A stretch of DNA of 64,000 nt from Alkalitalea saponilacus (GTDB lineage Bacteria; Bacteroidota; Bacteroidia; Bacteroidales; Marinilabiliaceae): positions 248,001 through 312,000 of the forward strand of contig NZ_FUYV01000001.1 of assembly GCF_900168165.1 (NCBI RefSeq), given 5' to 3'. The translations under genes and the position numbers were made by a program. Positions 22,811 to 32,870 of this stretch are shown here, piece after piece. Below the pieces are notes generated by a model, which did not search any database, was not told the origin of the DNA, and was given only the letters and a program-made list of their open reading frames with translations. Numbering within the stretch: position 1 is the stretch's first letter; the number at the start of each line of letters is the position of its first letter.

Positions 22811-25195
22811 ATGAAAACTAAAAACCACAACCTAAAGATTTTATGTTTTGCTTTGATTATTGCATTATTTCCATCCAATTCTTTTGCCCAAATTGAAAAT
22901 ATTCAAGTGGGTGAGCAAACCAGGAGGATGCTGGCTTATGCTCCATCCGATATCGAACCCAATCGGCCTCTTATGATTTCCATGCATGGAATGAATCAGG
23001 ATATCAGCTACCAAAAGAATATGACAAAGTGGGAGGATGTTGCGAGTGAGCATAATTTTGTAGTTGTTTATCCCGAAGGACTTAATAGTCGATGGAGTCT
23101 TTTTGGTTCGACCGATATCAATTTTATTCTTGCTATCATTGATGAAATGCACGATCGTTATGCTATTGATCGTGACAGAGTTTATCTTTCCGGATTTTCC
23201 ATGGGTGGAATGATGACCTACTATGCGGCAACTCAGATTGCCGATAAAATAGCAGCATTTGCACCTGTAGGGGGTTATTTAATGCAAGGACCAAATACCA
23301 ATAGTTCGCGACCTATACCTTTGATACATACGCATGGAACTACTGATGATGTTGTTGTTTTTGGTGGTGTTCAAACGGCTATAGATGCATGGGTAGAGCG
23401 CAATAATTGCCCTGAAACACCCGAGGTAATTCAGCCATATCCAGCAGGAATGAGTCATTCAAATACCACAAAGTACATTTATGGACCCGGAACTGATCAG
23501 GTTGAAGTTGTTTTATTAAAACATGAAGGAGTTGGGCACTGGCACTCTATGGAACCAGTAAATACCAGTGAAGTGATTTGGGAGTTTTGCAGACGATTCT
23601 CCCTTGGCTTTGGAATTCCCAAAGTAAATACGGCTTATGTTACCGATGCTGATCCTAAGCAAATTGTTATTGAATATTCATTGCCTATTGATGAGACAGA
23701 CGATTTTGAAGGTTTTCTGGTTAATGTAGATGGTGTCCCTGTAGATATTAATAACATTGAATTAATAGATGAGGATATTATGGCCATTAATTTGGAACAG
23801 GCAATTCTTAACAGCAGTCAAATTAATATTTCGTACAACAATGGGAATGTGATATCTGTATTCGAGAAGGATCTTGCTGAGTTTAATGAATTGTTGGTCG
23901 ATAATCTTCTTACAGGTTCATCGCCTCGGATTACTGAAATTATTGCTCAAGAATCGGGTAATGAGCTGATTATTAAATTCAACAAAGATATGATCTTACC
24001 GTCTGATATTGATGGTTTGGTTTTGAATTCGACCTTTGAAGGTCTAAATGAAATTCCGATAACTGAGCAGTCCTCTTTTTGGGAGGACAATCCAAAAACC
24101 ATCGTTTTTGTATTGGACGAGCAGGTGTTCGCTGATTATGAATTGACCGTTACATATACCGGCACGGGGATTTCTTCAACTGATAATGGGCTGCTTCAAA
24201 CTGTTGATGATTACCCTGTTATCAATAAGTCAAAAGGTTTGCCGGTAACCATTGAAGAAGCAATACTCGAAGAGAATGCGATCGCATTAAACTTACAATT
24301 CTCAAAGGCAATGAGGATGACGGAACAGCAACTTGAGCAATTCACTGTACAAGTTAATAATCAGGATGCAGTTGTTCGCGAATTTTTTGTGAGAAAGGAA
24401 ATTATCAGTTTAGTGCTGGCTAATAATGTATATTACGGGGATGAGATTACAATCAGCTACGTTCCCGGAGATGTTACAGCCGCAGATCACGGTGAGTTAG
24501 TCGCGTTTATCGATATTGCTGTTGAAAATAAAGTCGAAGCACCAGGCGAATGGACTGAAATACCTGCTAAAATCCAGGCTGAAAGCTATACTCTTCAGTA
24601 TGGGACAGATACAGAAGCCACTTCAGATGATGGAGGTGGCATAAATGTTGGCTGGATTGATAGTGGAGACTGGTTGGTATATGCTATTGATAACAAAAGT
24701 GACGAGACTGAGTTTCAAATTTCTTTCCGTCTTGCAGCTGAAGCTGGAGGTCGTAATTTCGATCTTTATGTGGATGACGTGAAAGTTGGAACGATTAACG
24801 TCCCAAATACCGGTGGCTGGCAAATTTGGCAAACCGTTACTTCTGACATCAGTTTAAAGCAAGGACAGCAATATTTAAAAATAGTGGCAACAAGTAGTGG
24901 TTTTAATATCAACTATTTTGATATTGAGGTAAATACTGTGGGTTTTAATAACCCCGCTGTTAAAGATGTTTTAATTTACCATGACTCTTTGTCAAAGCAA
25001 ATTAGTATTAGGACAAACGATTTGATATATAATAATGTAAAAGTAATAGATTTAGCTGGTAATGTAGTCGTTAATGAGATTGTTACATATGAGGCGGAGA
25101 AGCAGATTTCCGGAAATTTCTCAAACGGTGTTTACATTGTTAAAATCAGCAATGGGGATGATTATTTTTCTCAAAAAGTGACAGTGCAGAAATAA
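22811..25195 (+). CDS. CE1/PHB-depolymerase-like esterase with Ig-like domains, CBM6 and T9SS sorting domain
   Basis: A 794 aa secreted protein. The signal peptide ends SFAQ. The hydrolase (about 30-270) has MISMHGMNQD, nucleophile Ser130 in GFSMGG and His243 in VGHWHSM, as in LpqC/PHB-depolymerase-type feruloyl and acetylxylan esterases. Two or three SwmB-like Ig domains follow (about 275-580), then a CBM6 (about 590-715; AKIQAESYTLQYG, GWIDSGDWLVY), then a type A sorting domain (about 725-794; NGVYIVKISNGDDYF). The CBM6 and sorting domain suggest surface display or release with xylan binding, unlike the compact CE1 set upstream. Confidence 0.85.
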   Translation: MKTKNHNLKILCFALIIALFPSNSFAQIENIQVGEQTRRMLAYAPSDIEPNRPLMISMHGMNQDISYQKNMTKWEDVASEHNFVVVYPEGLNSRWSLFGSTDINFILAIIDEMHDRYAIDRDRVYLSGFSMGGMMTYYAATQIADKIAAFAPVGGYLMQGPNTNSSRPIPLIHTHGTTDDVVVFGGVQTAIDAWVERNNCPETPEVIQPYPAGMSHSNTTKYIYGPGTDQVEVVLLKHEGVGHWHSMEPVNTSEVIWEFCRRFSLGFGIPKVNTAYVTDADPKQIVIEYSLPIDETDDFEGFLVNVDGVPVDINNIELIDEDIMAINLEQAILNSSQINISYNNGNVISVFEKDLAEFNELLVDNLLTGSSPRITEIIAQESGNELIIKFNKDMILPSDIDGLVLNSTFEGLNEIPITEQSSFWEDNPKTIVFVLDEQVFADYELTVTYTGTGISSTDNGLLQTVDDYPVINKSKGLPVTIEEAILEENAIALNLQFSKAMRMTEQQLEQFTVQVNNQDAVVREFFVRKEIISLVLANNVYYGDEITISYVPGDVTAADHGELVAFIDIAVENKVEAPGEWTEIPAKIQAESYTLQYGTDTEATSDDGGGINVGWIDSGDWLVYAIDNKSDETEFQISFRLAAEAGGRNFDLYVDDVKVGTINVPNTGGWQIWQTVTSDISLKQGQQYLKIVATSSGFNINYFDIEVNTVGFNNPAVKDVLIYHDSLSKQISIRTNDLIYNNVKVIDLAGNVVVNEIVTYEAEKQISGNFSNGVYIVKISNGDDYFSQKVTVQK

Positions 25196-25227
25196 AAATT
25201 AAATCATTATCTTATTCTTTTGTTCTC

Positions 25228-25264
25228 AATAGGGCTTAAGCTTTCTAGCTTTTCGCCCTATTTT
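25228..25264 (+). terminator. Intrinsic terminator after CBM6 esterase
   Basis: Outer stem 25228-25235 / 25255-25262 (aatagggc / gccctatt) with an inner 5-bp stem, followed by T residues. Confidence 0.75.
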
Positions 25265-25302
25265 CATTAAATTGAACGCGTAAAATTTTAAATTGTTTTA
25301 CC

Positions 25303-25836
25303 ATGACTGTCTTATCAAAATCAATAGGGATGCTGTTTTTAACTGGACTGTTTATGAATGGTTTAAGTGCTCAGGAAAATGATGACTCCCATGAAATAAT
25401 TTACAAAAGTTTTAAAACAGAACTTGTGTGGGAGGCAAAAGTGAAAATCGGGGAAATGATAAACCTTGGAGAGAGTAAGAGGGGTGTGAGACGGATTATT
25501 CCAATTCTTGGCGGAACGTTTAGTGGCACAAATATAAATGGAGTGGTTTTACCAATGGGCGAAGATTGGCAACTTGTGCGACCTGATGGTGATACGGAAC
25601 TCTATGCCAGATACCTTTTAAAAACAGATGATGGCTACATTATTCAAGTCATTAACAAAGTTCTGATGCACGAGGGAAGTCAACTTTATAGTAAATCGGT
25701 GATTGATTTGGAAGCACCAATTAACAGCCCATATGAATATCTCAATCACGCAATCTTTATTGGCACCTTAGGATTTCCCGATTTAAAGGAAGATGAAGAC
25801 CCGTATGTGATTATAGGGGTTTACAAACTGCTGTAA
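25303..25836 (+). CDS. Exported DUF3237 (UPF0311) protein
   Basis: A 177 aa protein with a signal peptide (ending GLSAQ) and one DUF3237 domain (about 35-175), recognised from LGESKRGVRRIIPILGGTF and ARYLLKTDDGYIIQV. The family has no settled function; it is a small beta-barrel fold sometimes found near sugar or aromatic metabolism genes. Its export and position between an esterase and a GH2 suggest a link to glycan or phenolic-acid processing, but this is only context. A terminator precedes it, so it probably has its own promoter. Confidence 0.75.
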   Translation: MTVLSKSIGMLFLTGLFMNGLSAQENDDSHEIIYKSFKTELVWEAKVKIGEMINLGESKRGVRRIIPILGGTFSGTNINGVVLPMGEDWQLVRPDGDTELYARYLLKTDDGYIIQVINKVLMHEGSQLYSKSVIDLEAPINSPYEYLNHAIFIGTLGFPDLKEDEDPYVIIGVYKLL

Positions 25837-26044
25837 TCCATGTTAAAGGATGTAGTGATTTCTTAAAAAAATGTATTTTAGCATCAGTTTTCGAAAAAAC
25901 ATACGCTTCAAACGGAAGACAAATATGCATAATGATAAATGCATTGTTTGAAACTGAATGTGTGGTTAATCTATAATAGATATACATTTTTCCATATTTC
26001 CAGAAGACTGCTCAAGCCTTATTCAAATTCAATACCTTTTAGCT

Positions 26045-29000
26045 ATGATGAATATATCGTCCAGATTCCTGTTGAAGTTTAAAACCACTTTAATCCTATT
26101 ACTGGTTTCAATGTTTTGTTATCCTCAAGAGACTTCCGATTGGGAAAACCCCTCAATTATTGGGATTAACAAAGAACGATACCGGAGCTCCTTAGTGCTT
26201 CCTTCAAATAAAAGTGAGCATAAAGAGATTATATCTCTCAATGGAAACTGGAAATTTAAGTGGTCGCCAAAGCCTGACGATCGACCTGTTGATTTTTATG
26301 AAGTTGGTTTTGATGCAGAAGTTTGGGATGATATTGTAGTCCCCGGCAATTGGCAATTGCAGGGTTTTGGAAAGCCCATATACCTCAACATCAACTATCC
26401 TTTTAAAAGAGATCAGCCATTTGTTACCGGGGAACCACCCACTGATTGGTTTGCCTACGAAAACCGAAACCCTGTAGGCTCATATATTACTACCTTTATA
26501 CTCGATGAAGATTTGGACGACAAGCAATTCTACCTCTACTTTGAAGGGGTTGAATCGGCCATGTACCTTTGGGTAAACGGGCAAAAGGTCGGATACAGCC
26601 AAAACTCATATTCGCCTGCTGAATTTGATGTTACGCAATTTATAAAGCCCGGTGAAAACCTTTTAGCAGTTGAAGTTTATCGTTGGAGCGACGGCAGTTA
26701 TCTGGAAAATCAAGATTTTTGGCGTTTAAGTGGCATCTTCAGGCCTGTTGAATTATGGATACGTCCCAAAACACATATTCGAGACTATGCCCTAATTGCT
26801 GAGCCCTCAACAGATTTTTCTTCTGCCAGGGTTGGAGCAGAGATAGAAGTGCGCAATAAGAGCAACCGCAGGATAAGAAATTTAAATCTGGAAGTTTCAA
26901 TTTCGGGAAGGGACAGGAACGGAAGAGCTGTAGAAAAGATACTTGTTAAACCTGTTCCGACAATTCCTGGTAATAGCACCCAGACAGTTGTCCTGAACGA
27001 TGTCATTGAAAATCCACGTTTATGGTCATCTGAGGACCCTTACCTATATGATGTTGTAATATCACTAAATGACAGAAGAGGGGAGGTTGAGAGTTTTCAA
27101 TACCATTTGGGTGTTCGCCGAATTGAGATTGTTGGAGATGTTTTAAAGGTTAATGGCAAAGCCATTAAGATGAAGGGTATCAACCGGCACGACCATCATC
27201 CCCGAACGGGTCGTTACGTGGATCCTAAAACTACTGAGTTGGATGTACAGCTCATTAAGCAGGGCAATTTCAACATGGTACGCACTGCTCATTATCCACA
27301 TTCGGCTTTGTTTTACGAGCTTTGCGATCGTTATGGGTTGTATGTTATGTGTGATGCCAATCAGGAGTCGCACGGTTATGGTATTGGAAATCTGGAATTG
27401 GGTGATAACCCCGATTGGACTTTAGCGCATGTCGATCGGGTTGTTTCAATGGTTCAGCGCGATAAAAATCATCCTTCCATTCTGTTTTGGTCACTTGGCA
27501 ACGAAGGAGGCAGCGGAATGAATTTTAGAGCTATGCGCGATACTGTTAGAGCAATTGACCCGACCCGAATAATCTATTGCGACTCTGACCGGTCTGTGTC
27601 GGATATTTACGATGATGGATATTTGCCACCCAATGAACTTAAAGAGTTGGCCGAAAGAATTACCGACAGACCTGTTATGCTTCGCGAATATGCCCATGCA
27701 ATGGGCAATTCGCTGGGAAATCTGCAGGAGTATTGGGATGTAATAGAAGCAGATAAGAGCATTGCCGGTGCTGCAATTTGGGATTGGGCTGACCAGTCTA
27801 TAGCAAAGAAAAGGGATGGATCTCTTCAAAGATACGGTGTAGATCCAGCAATGTTAACGCTTCAACCGGATGAATTTTGGGCTTATGGAGGTGATTTTAG
27901 TGACATTCCCAATGATGGTCCGTTTTGTCTTAATGGGTTGATAGGAGCTGACAGAGTTCCGCACCCCCATTATTATGAAGCCCAAAGGGTTCAGCAGTAT
28001 ATCGACTTCTCTGTAGTCCCTGGTTCGTCAAACGTTCAGGTAATAAGTAAGCTCGACTTTACATCACTGCATGAGTATGAATATTTCTATGAGTTTTTAG
28101 ATAATGGCAAAGTCATTAAATCTGATCAGCAGCCACTCAACGCAAATAACATACTCGAAATACACTATCCGTTAGAGGTAGATGGAGAACTTTTTCTAAA
28201 TGTATATGCGAAATTGAGAAGACCAACTCTATGGGCCGACAAAGGGTTTGTTGTTGCCCAAAAGCAATTTCAGCTACATCCGTATTCTTTTTCTCATATC
28301 AGTTCAACGGGGCAAACACCGGTAATTACGAAAAGCAATTCTTCCGTAGAGGTAAAATCCACTAATTCGATTTTTGTGTTTGATATTCATAATGGTGCAT
28401 TAAAAAGCTGGAATGTAAATGGGGATGAATTACTACAAGGAGTACTTGAGCCCTATTTCTGGAAACCAGCCAATGATAACCAACGACGTAACGGGTACAA
28501 CACTCGTTTAGGTTCGTGGCGTGATGCAGCTAAAAATAGAGTAGTGAAAAAGGTGGAAAGTAGAATTGAGAATGGCTTAGCTGTTGTAGTGTTTGAAATG
28601 TCACTTCCGGTAGGAGCTTCATACCAACTTAAATATCAGATAAACGGAGAGGGGGAAATTCAGGTTGAGGCTTTTTATGAGCCCCAAACCAATGATATTG
28701 CCCAAATGCCTAAGTTTGGAATGCGAATGCGACTTCCCGCTGAATATGATGAAATAATTTGGTACGGCAGAGGCGAGTTTGAAAACTACCCCGATCGGAA
28801 AACTGCGGCATTGGTTGGCCATTATAATAAAACATTGGAAGAGTTCATAACTCCTTTCGTAGTGCCGCAGGACAATGCCAACCGGGGAGATGTTCGTTGG
28901 TTCTCCTTTAGCAATGGGAATTCATCGCACATTAGAGTTAAGGGATTACAACCACTCTGCTTTCGCGCATGGCCTTATCAGGAAGAGGATTTGGAAACAA

Positions 29001-29182
29001 CAAGCCATAATCACCTATTACCCCGGCGTGATTTTGTGAATGTGAACATTGATTTAAATATTAAAGGGGTAGGTGGCAACGATTCATGGGGGGCACGTAC
29101 AATGGAGCAATATTCCATTGACGGGAATAAGCCTTATTCATATGGTTTCATATTGAATGTAATCAATGAGGAATACAGATAG
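26045..29182 (+). CDS. GH2 beta-galactosidase (LacZ type)
   Basis: A 1045 aa exported enzyme matching full-length LacZ architecture: sugar-binding jelly roll (about 45-225), Ig domain, TIM barrel (about 340-640), second Ig domain and the large beta-sandwich (about 770-1040). The acid/base is Glu487 in SLGNEGGSG and the nucleophile is Glu548 in LREYAHAMGNS. The signal peptide (MNISSRFLLKFKTTLILLL...) ends near CYPQ. The start could be the ATG at 26045 or the adjacent one at 26048. It would remove terminal beta-galactose from imported side chains. Confidence 0.92.
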   Translation: MMNISSRFLLKFKTTLILLLVSMFCYPQETSDWENPSIIGINKERYRSSLVLPSNKSEHKEIISLNGNWKFKWSPKPDDRPVDFYEVGFDAEVWDDIVVPGNWQLQGFGKPIYLNINYPFKRDQPFVTGEPPTDWFAYENRNPVGSYITTFILDEDLDDKQFYLYFEGVESAMYLWVNGQKVGYSQNSYSPAEFDVTQFIKPGENLLAVEVYRWSDGSYLENQDFWRLSGIFRPVELWIRPKTHIRDYALIAEPSTDFSSARVGAEIEVRNKSNRRIRNLNLEVSISGRDRNGRAVEKILVKPVPTIPGNSTQTVVLNDVIENPRLWSSEDPYLYDVVISLNDRRGEVESFQYHLGVRRIEIVGDVLKVNGKAIKMKGINRHDHHPRTGRYVDPKTTELDVQLIKQGNFNMVRTAHYPHSALFYELCDRYGLYVMCDANQESHGYGIGNLELGDNPDWTLAHVDRVVSMVQRDKNHPSILFWSLGNEGGSGMNFRAMRDTVRAIDPTRIIYCDSDRSVSDIYDDGYLPPNELKELAERITDRPVMLREYAHAMGNSLGNLQEYWDVIEADKSIAGAAIWDWADQSIAKKRDGSLQRYGVDPAMLTLQPDEFWAYGGDFSDIPNDGPFCLNGLIGADRVPHPHYYEAQRVQQYIDFSVVPGSSNVQVISKLDFTSLHEYEYFYEFLDNGKVIKSDQQPLNANNILEIHYPLEVDGELFLNVYAKLRRPTLWADKGFVVAQKQFQLHPYSFSHISSTGQTPVITKSNSSVEVKSTNSIFVFDIHNGALKSWNVNGDELLQGVLEPYFWKPANDNQRRNGYNTRLGSWRDAAKNRVVKKVESRIENGLAVVVFEMSLPVGASYQLKYQINGEGEIQVEAFYEPQTNDIAQMPKFGMRMRLPAEYDEIIWYGRGEFENYPDRKTAALVGHYNKTLEEFITPFVVPQDNANRGDVRWFSFSNGNSSHIRVKGLQPLCFRAWPYQEEDLETTSHNHLLPRRDFVNVNIDLNIKGVGGNDSWGARTMEQYSIDGNKPYSYGFILNVINEEYR

Positions 29183-29880
29183 TTTTTACTGTGTAAGTGC
29201 TCTTTTATTTATTACCTTAATTCTAAACAATCGCATATAAATATATCTATGTAAGAATTATTAATCTTCCTTAAACGATGCATTTGGATAAATAGCTTCG
29301 TAAAACCCAAACTAAGTCATACTTCACTCAATATTCTATAGTTGGTTTTTGCACTAAATGCATCTTGAAATGCCGCCATCTAATGTTTCTGAAAAAACAG
29401 TATTTGAGGTTTAATAATTAGAGACGTGATCTTTTGTCTTTGAAAATTAAAACTTTGACTCTCTTTTTTTGGATAAAATTATTATCTATTTTTATAATAT
29501 TCATTATCTGATTTTACAAAACGAAGGTATGTATTTATTTTACTTTTGTAAATATGTCTTAACAGATATGCTGTGATTCATAAAACTCATTTTGATAATA
29601 GCTCTTCAACATTTTTTTGTTGTTATTTTTTTTCATTTGCTTGGGTTTAGATTATTGATTGATTATCACCAGAGTGTTCTGGGGATTTAGATTTATTCAG
29701 AAATAGAGGTTTCTTTTTCATGAAGACTCTTCTAATTGGATTTAAAATCGTAGATTTTATAAAAAACGGAAAAGTTCTTTATCCATTAAAAAAGTCAGTT
29801 GTCTGCACATATTCTGATTATGTATTATGCATCAAATAAAAGCTAGCTTATTATAACGTTTAATCAAAAATATCATTGTT
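29183..29880. other. 698-bp AT-rich intergenic region
   Basis: No open frame, hairpin or gene relic was recognised. A TAnnTTTG-like motif (tacttttg, 29541-29548) is present but lacks an obvious TTTG partner at the expected distance. The length suggests a regulatory region for the GH127 gene. Confidence 0.5.
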
Positions 29881-32265
29881 ATGAAAATTATTTCAAAACT
29901 ACTTCCTTTAGCATTAACGTTACTATTATTTAGTGCGTGTGAAAAGGAAAAAGCAGAACAGGGGAACATCCAACCATTTCACCTTTCGCAGGTAAGATTG
30001 CTGGATGGCCCTTTTGCTCATGCGGCAAGCATGAACGAAGCATATGTTATGGTTCATGATTTGGATCGTTTATTGGCTCCGTTCCTGATTGATGCAGGAT
30101 TGGAACCCAAAGCACCCCGTTACGGAAACTGGGAAAACATTGGGCTTGATGGTCATACTGCGGGTCACTTCTTAACCTCCTTTTCCTTAATGGTTGCCTC
30201 AACAGGCAATGAGGAAGCTTTAAAGAGGCTAAACTATATGATTGATGAGCTTGAGCGTTGTCAGATTGCCAATGGTGACGGCTATGTAGGTGGAATACCT
30301 GGTGGTAGAGAAATGTGGAAGGAGATTGCAAATGGTCATATTAATGCTGGTAACTTTTCTTTGAATGGGAAGTGGGTTCCCTGGTATAATATTCATAAAC
30401 TTTATGCCGGTTTACGTGATGCTTATCTGCTGGCAGGTAACGAAAAAGCATTCGATATGTTGATTGCATTGACCGATTGGTGCATTGAATTGGTTGCAAA
30501 CTTATCAGCTGAACAGATTCAGGAAATGCTGGTGTCTGAACATGGGGGAGTCAATGAAGTATTTGCAGATGTTTATGATATTACTGGTGATGAAAAATAT
30601 CTCAAACTGGCCAGACAGTTCTCACATCATTTAATTTTAGATCCTTTGCTGGTTAAGGAAGACCGTCTTACCGGCCTTCATGCCAATACTCAAATTCCTA
30701 AGGTTGTAGGTTTTATGAGAATTGCTGAGTTGGCCGATGATAAAGAATGGAAAGAGGCTTCTGATTTCTTTTGGAACACGGTTGTTAACAACCGAAGCGT
30801 TGTTATTGGAGGGAACAGTACTTATGAACATTTCCATCAGATCGATGATTTCTCTTCTATGATTGAATCACGTCAAGGGCCTGAGACTTGCAATACTTAT
30901 AACATGATGAAGCTGTCTCAAATGCTGTATTTCTCCAGCCATGATCTAAAATACCTTGACTACTATGAGCGTGCTTTATACAATCATATTTTACCATCTA
31001 TTCATCCTGAGCATGGAGGGTTGGTTTATTTTACTTCAATGAGACCAAGACACTACCGTGTTTATTCCAATCCTGAAGAAACATTCTGGTGTTGTGTTGG
31101 TAGCGGGATTGAAAATCATGCTAAGTATGGAGAGTTGATTTATGCTCGTGACGATTTAAATAATGTATATGTGAATCTATTTATCCCTTCAGTTTTAAAT
31201 TGGGAGGAGAATGGACTAAAAATTACACAGGAGACAGCTTTTCCCGAGACAGAGTCTTCGAAGTTTATTGTGAATGTTGACAATTCCTCCCGTTTTACCG
31301 TATTCTTGAGACATCCTAATTGGATTGATAAATCTGATTTGCAGGTTAAAGTAAATGGTAGAAACGTTCGTGGTAAAAGTAATCCAGGCGAGTATTTTGC
31401 AGTTACCCGTCAGTGGAAAGATGGTGATGTAATTGAGATTTCTCTTCCTATGTACACTTATGGAGAGGAAATGCCCGATGGTTCTCCTTATATGGCTCTA
31501 TTGCATGGGCCACTCGTGTTAACCGGACATGCTGGAACTGAGGATTTGATTGGCCTGATTGCTGACGATAGCCGTATGGGACATGTTGCTCATGGACCTC
31601 TTGTTTCACGAGAAGATGCTCCAGTTTTGCTTGCCGGTGAGTTCAATTTGGAAGATAAAGTTAGGCCTGTTCCTGGAAAACCATTAACTTTTTCTGCCAG
31701 CGATCTTATATTTCCAGACGAATTCAGAGATATGGAGTTGATGCCTTTTTACATGCTGCACGATGCCAGATATATGGTGTATTGGCAAACATCAACAAGA
31801 GAAGAGTTGGAAAGCATTCGTCAGGAACTTCAGGAAAGGGAACGTGAAATGCTTGAGTTAGAGGCCAGCACTTTAGATGCCGTCGAAACTGGTCAGCAAC
31901 AACCTGAATCTGAACGAAATTTTAAAGGAGAGAGAACTGAAACAGGCGTCCATCAAAATCGCCATTGGAGACATGCTCATGGCTGGTTCTCTTATGAATT
32001 AAGCGATCCAGAAAACCAGGCATCTACACTTAGGGTTACCTATTTTGGTGGCGATGCTGGTAGAAACTTTGATATTTTGATGAACGGAGAACTGCTAACC
32101 ACAGTCAATCTGGATGGCTCGCAAGGAGACCGCTTTTTTGATGTTAACTATGAAATCCCTCAAAGTATAAAGTCGAAAAAGAGTGGAAACTATCACGAGG
32201 TTAGATTTCAGGCTCATGAGAACTCCATTGCAGGAGGAGTTTTTTATGTAAGGTTGTTGAAATAG
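29881..32265 (+). CDS. GH127 beta-L-arabinofuranosidase-family lipoprotein
   Basis: A 794 aa protein with lipobox FSAC (LLLFSACEKEK). The (alpha/alpha)6 barrel begins at FHLSQVRLLDGPF and carries the zinc/thiolate site of the family: Glu335 and Cys337 in ETCNTYN, and Cys404-Cys405 in WCCVGSG, where one Cys acts as nucleophile in characterised GH127 enzymes. Beta domains follow, including a DUF4986-like C-terminal region after a charged helix (about 640-680) typical of this subfamily. It would release beta-L-arabinofuranose; related families also act on other furanosides, so the exact sugar is not certain. Confidence 0.88.
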   Translation: MKIISKLLPLALTLLLFSACEKEKAEQGNIQPFHLSQVRLLDGPFAHAASMNEAYVMVHDLDRLLAPFLIDAGLEPKAPRYGNWENIGLDGHTAGHFLTSFSLMVASTGNEEALKRLNYMIDELERCQIANGDGYVGGIPGGREMWKEIANGHINAGNFSLNGKWVPWYNIHKLYAGLRDAYLLAGNEKAFDMLIALTDWCIELVANLSAEQIQEMLVSEHGGVNEVFADVYDITGDEKYLKLARQFSHHLILDPLLVKEDRLTGLHANTQIPKVVGFMRIAELADDKEWKEASDFFWNTVVNNRSVVIGGNSTYEHFHQIDDFSSMIESRQGPETCNTYNMMKLSQMLYFSSHDLKYLDYYERALYNHILPSIHPEHGGLVYFTSMRPRHYRVYSNPEETFWCCVGSGIENHAKYGELIYARDDLNNVYVNLFIPSVLNWEENGLKITQETAFPETESSKFIVNVDNSSRFTVFLRHPNWIDKSDLQVKVNGRNVRGKSNPGEYFAVTRQWKDGDVIEISLPMYTYGEEMPDGSPYMALLHGPLVLTGHAGTEDLIGLIADDSRMGHVAHGPLVSREDAPVLLAGEFNLEDKVRPVPGKPLTFSASDLIFPDEFRDMELMPFYMLHDARYMVYWQTSTREELESIRQELQEREREMLELEASTLDAVETGQQQPESERNFKGERTETGVHQNRHWRHAHGWFSYELSDPENQASTLRVTYFGGDAGRNFDILMNGELLTTVNLDGSQGDRFFDVNYEIPQSIKSKKSGNYHEVRFQAHENSIAGGVFYVRLLK

Positions 32266-32350
32266 TGTATTTTTGAACAGATTACGTGTTATTTGAAATA
32301 AAGGCATTGGATGAATAAATTTCAAGTCATTTATTGATTGCTTCAAGTAT

Positions 32351-32379
32351 CGCCTCCCGATGAACCAGATCGGGAGGCG
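32351..32379. repeat. Repeated hairpin, copy 2
   Basis: An 11-bp perfect inverted repeat (cgcctcccgat / atcgggaggcg) with a 7-nt loop. It differs from copy 1 at 8226 by a paired substitution (T-A to C-G) and in the loop. There is no T-run after it. Confidence 0.7.
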
Positions 32380-32598
32380 TATTTGATATATACCAATAAA
32401 AAGTTCTGAATTGTAATTACATAACGAAAATAAACTTCGAATGAAATCAAAAAAATTTTAAAAAAATATTTCAGCAATGTTGGCTTCTGTTCTAATCTCC
32501 TGGATTCCTCACTGGGACACCCATAATACCAATTAAAAAATACTTAATCTGCTGACAGCATGTTTTTTGATGTTTGTGATTGAAAAAAAGTACGGAAC

Positions 32599-32790
32599 TC
32601 AGGAGACGAGGACGGTCAGTGGTGTGCTGTTTCTCTGGGTGTTCGACCTTATGATTTTGATATGAGGAACACAGGAAAAGACACCTATTTGTTGCCGGTT
32701 GAATGGCCTTCGGGAGGATGGGCAGCAGTTATTTCGTATAATTTGGGGGGGCTCAAAATCAGCATCCCAAAAGTAAGTTTGGATAATTAA
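32599..32790 (+). pseudogene. Relic of a GH43 gene (internal fragment)
   Basis: In one frame, about 64 codons read DGQWCAVSLGVRPYDF, then NTGKDTYLLPVEWPSGGW, then a TAA at 32788-32790. This matches the post-catalytic blade of GH43 enzymes; the intact gene at 3647 reads DGEYYAVFLAIRP and MGRETFILPVDW at the same place. No start, signal peptide or catalytic residues remain, and an in-frame TGA lies just upstream at 32581. It is best explained as the remains of a deleted GH43 gene that sat between GH127 and GH97. Confidence 0.75.
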
Positions 32791-32870
32791 ATTGTATTGC
32801 TTACTTTTAATTTGGTTTGAATTCGCAAATATTAAGAGTTCATTTAAGTAATCAATAAAATCCAAAGACT

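Larger units (their letters stand above)
32266..32870. other. 605-bp intergenic region with repeated hairpin and GH43 relic
   Basis: Holds the second copy of a repeated hairpin (32351-32379) and a short fragment of a GH43 gene (32599-32790). The rest is AT-rich, with no further feature seen. Confidence 0.65.

Noticed and set aside
29541-29548. TAnnTTTG match as promoter of the GH127 gene
   Set aside because: No TTTG at the right distance, and the leader would be over 300 nt; kept only as a note in the region entry.
31800-31920. Charged helical insertion in the GH127 protein
   Set aside because: It looked unusual, but a similar Glu/Arg-rich helix before the C-terminal domain is, as far as I recall, normal for this GH127 subfamily.
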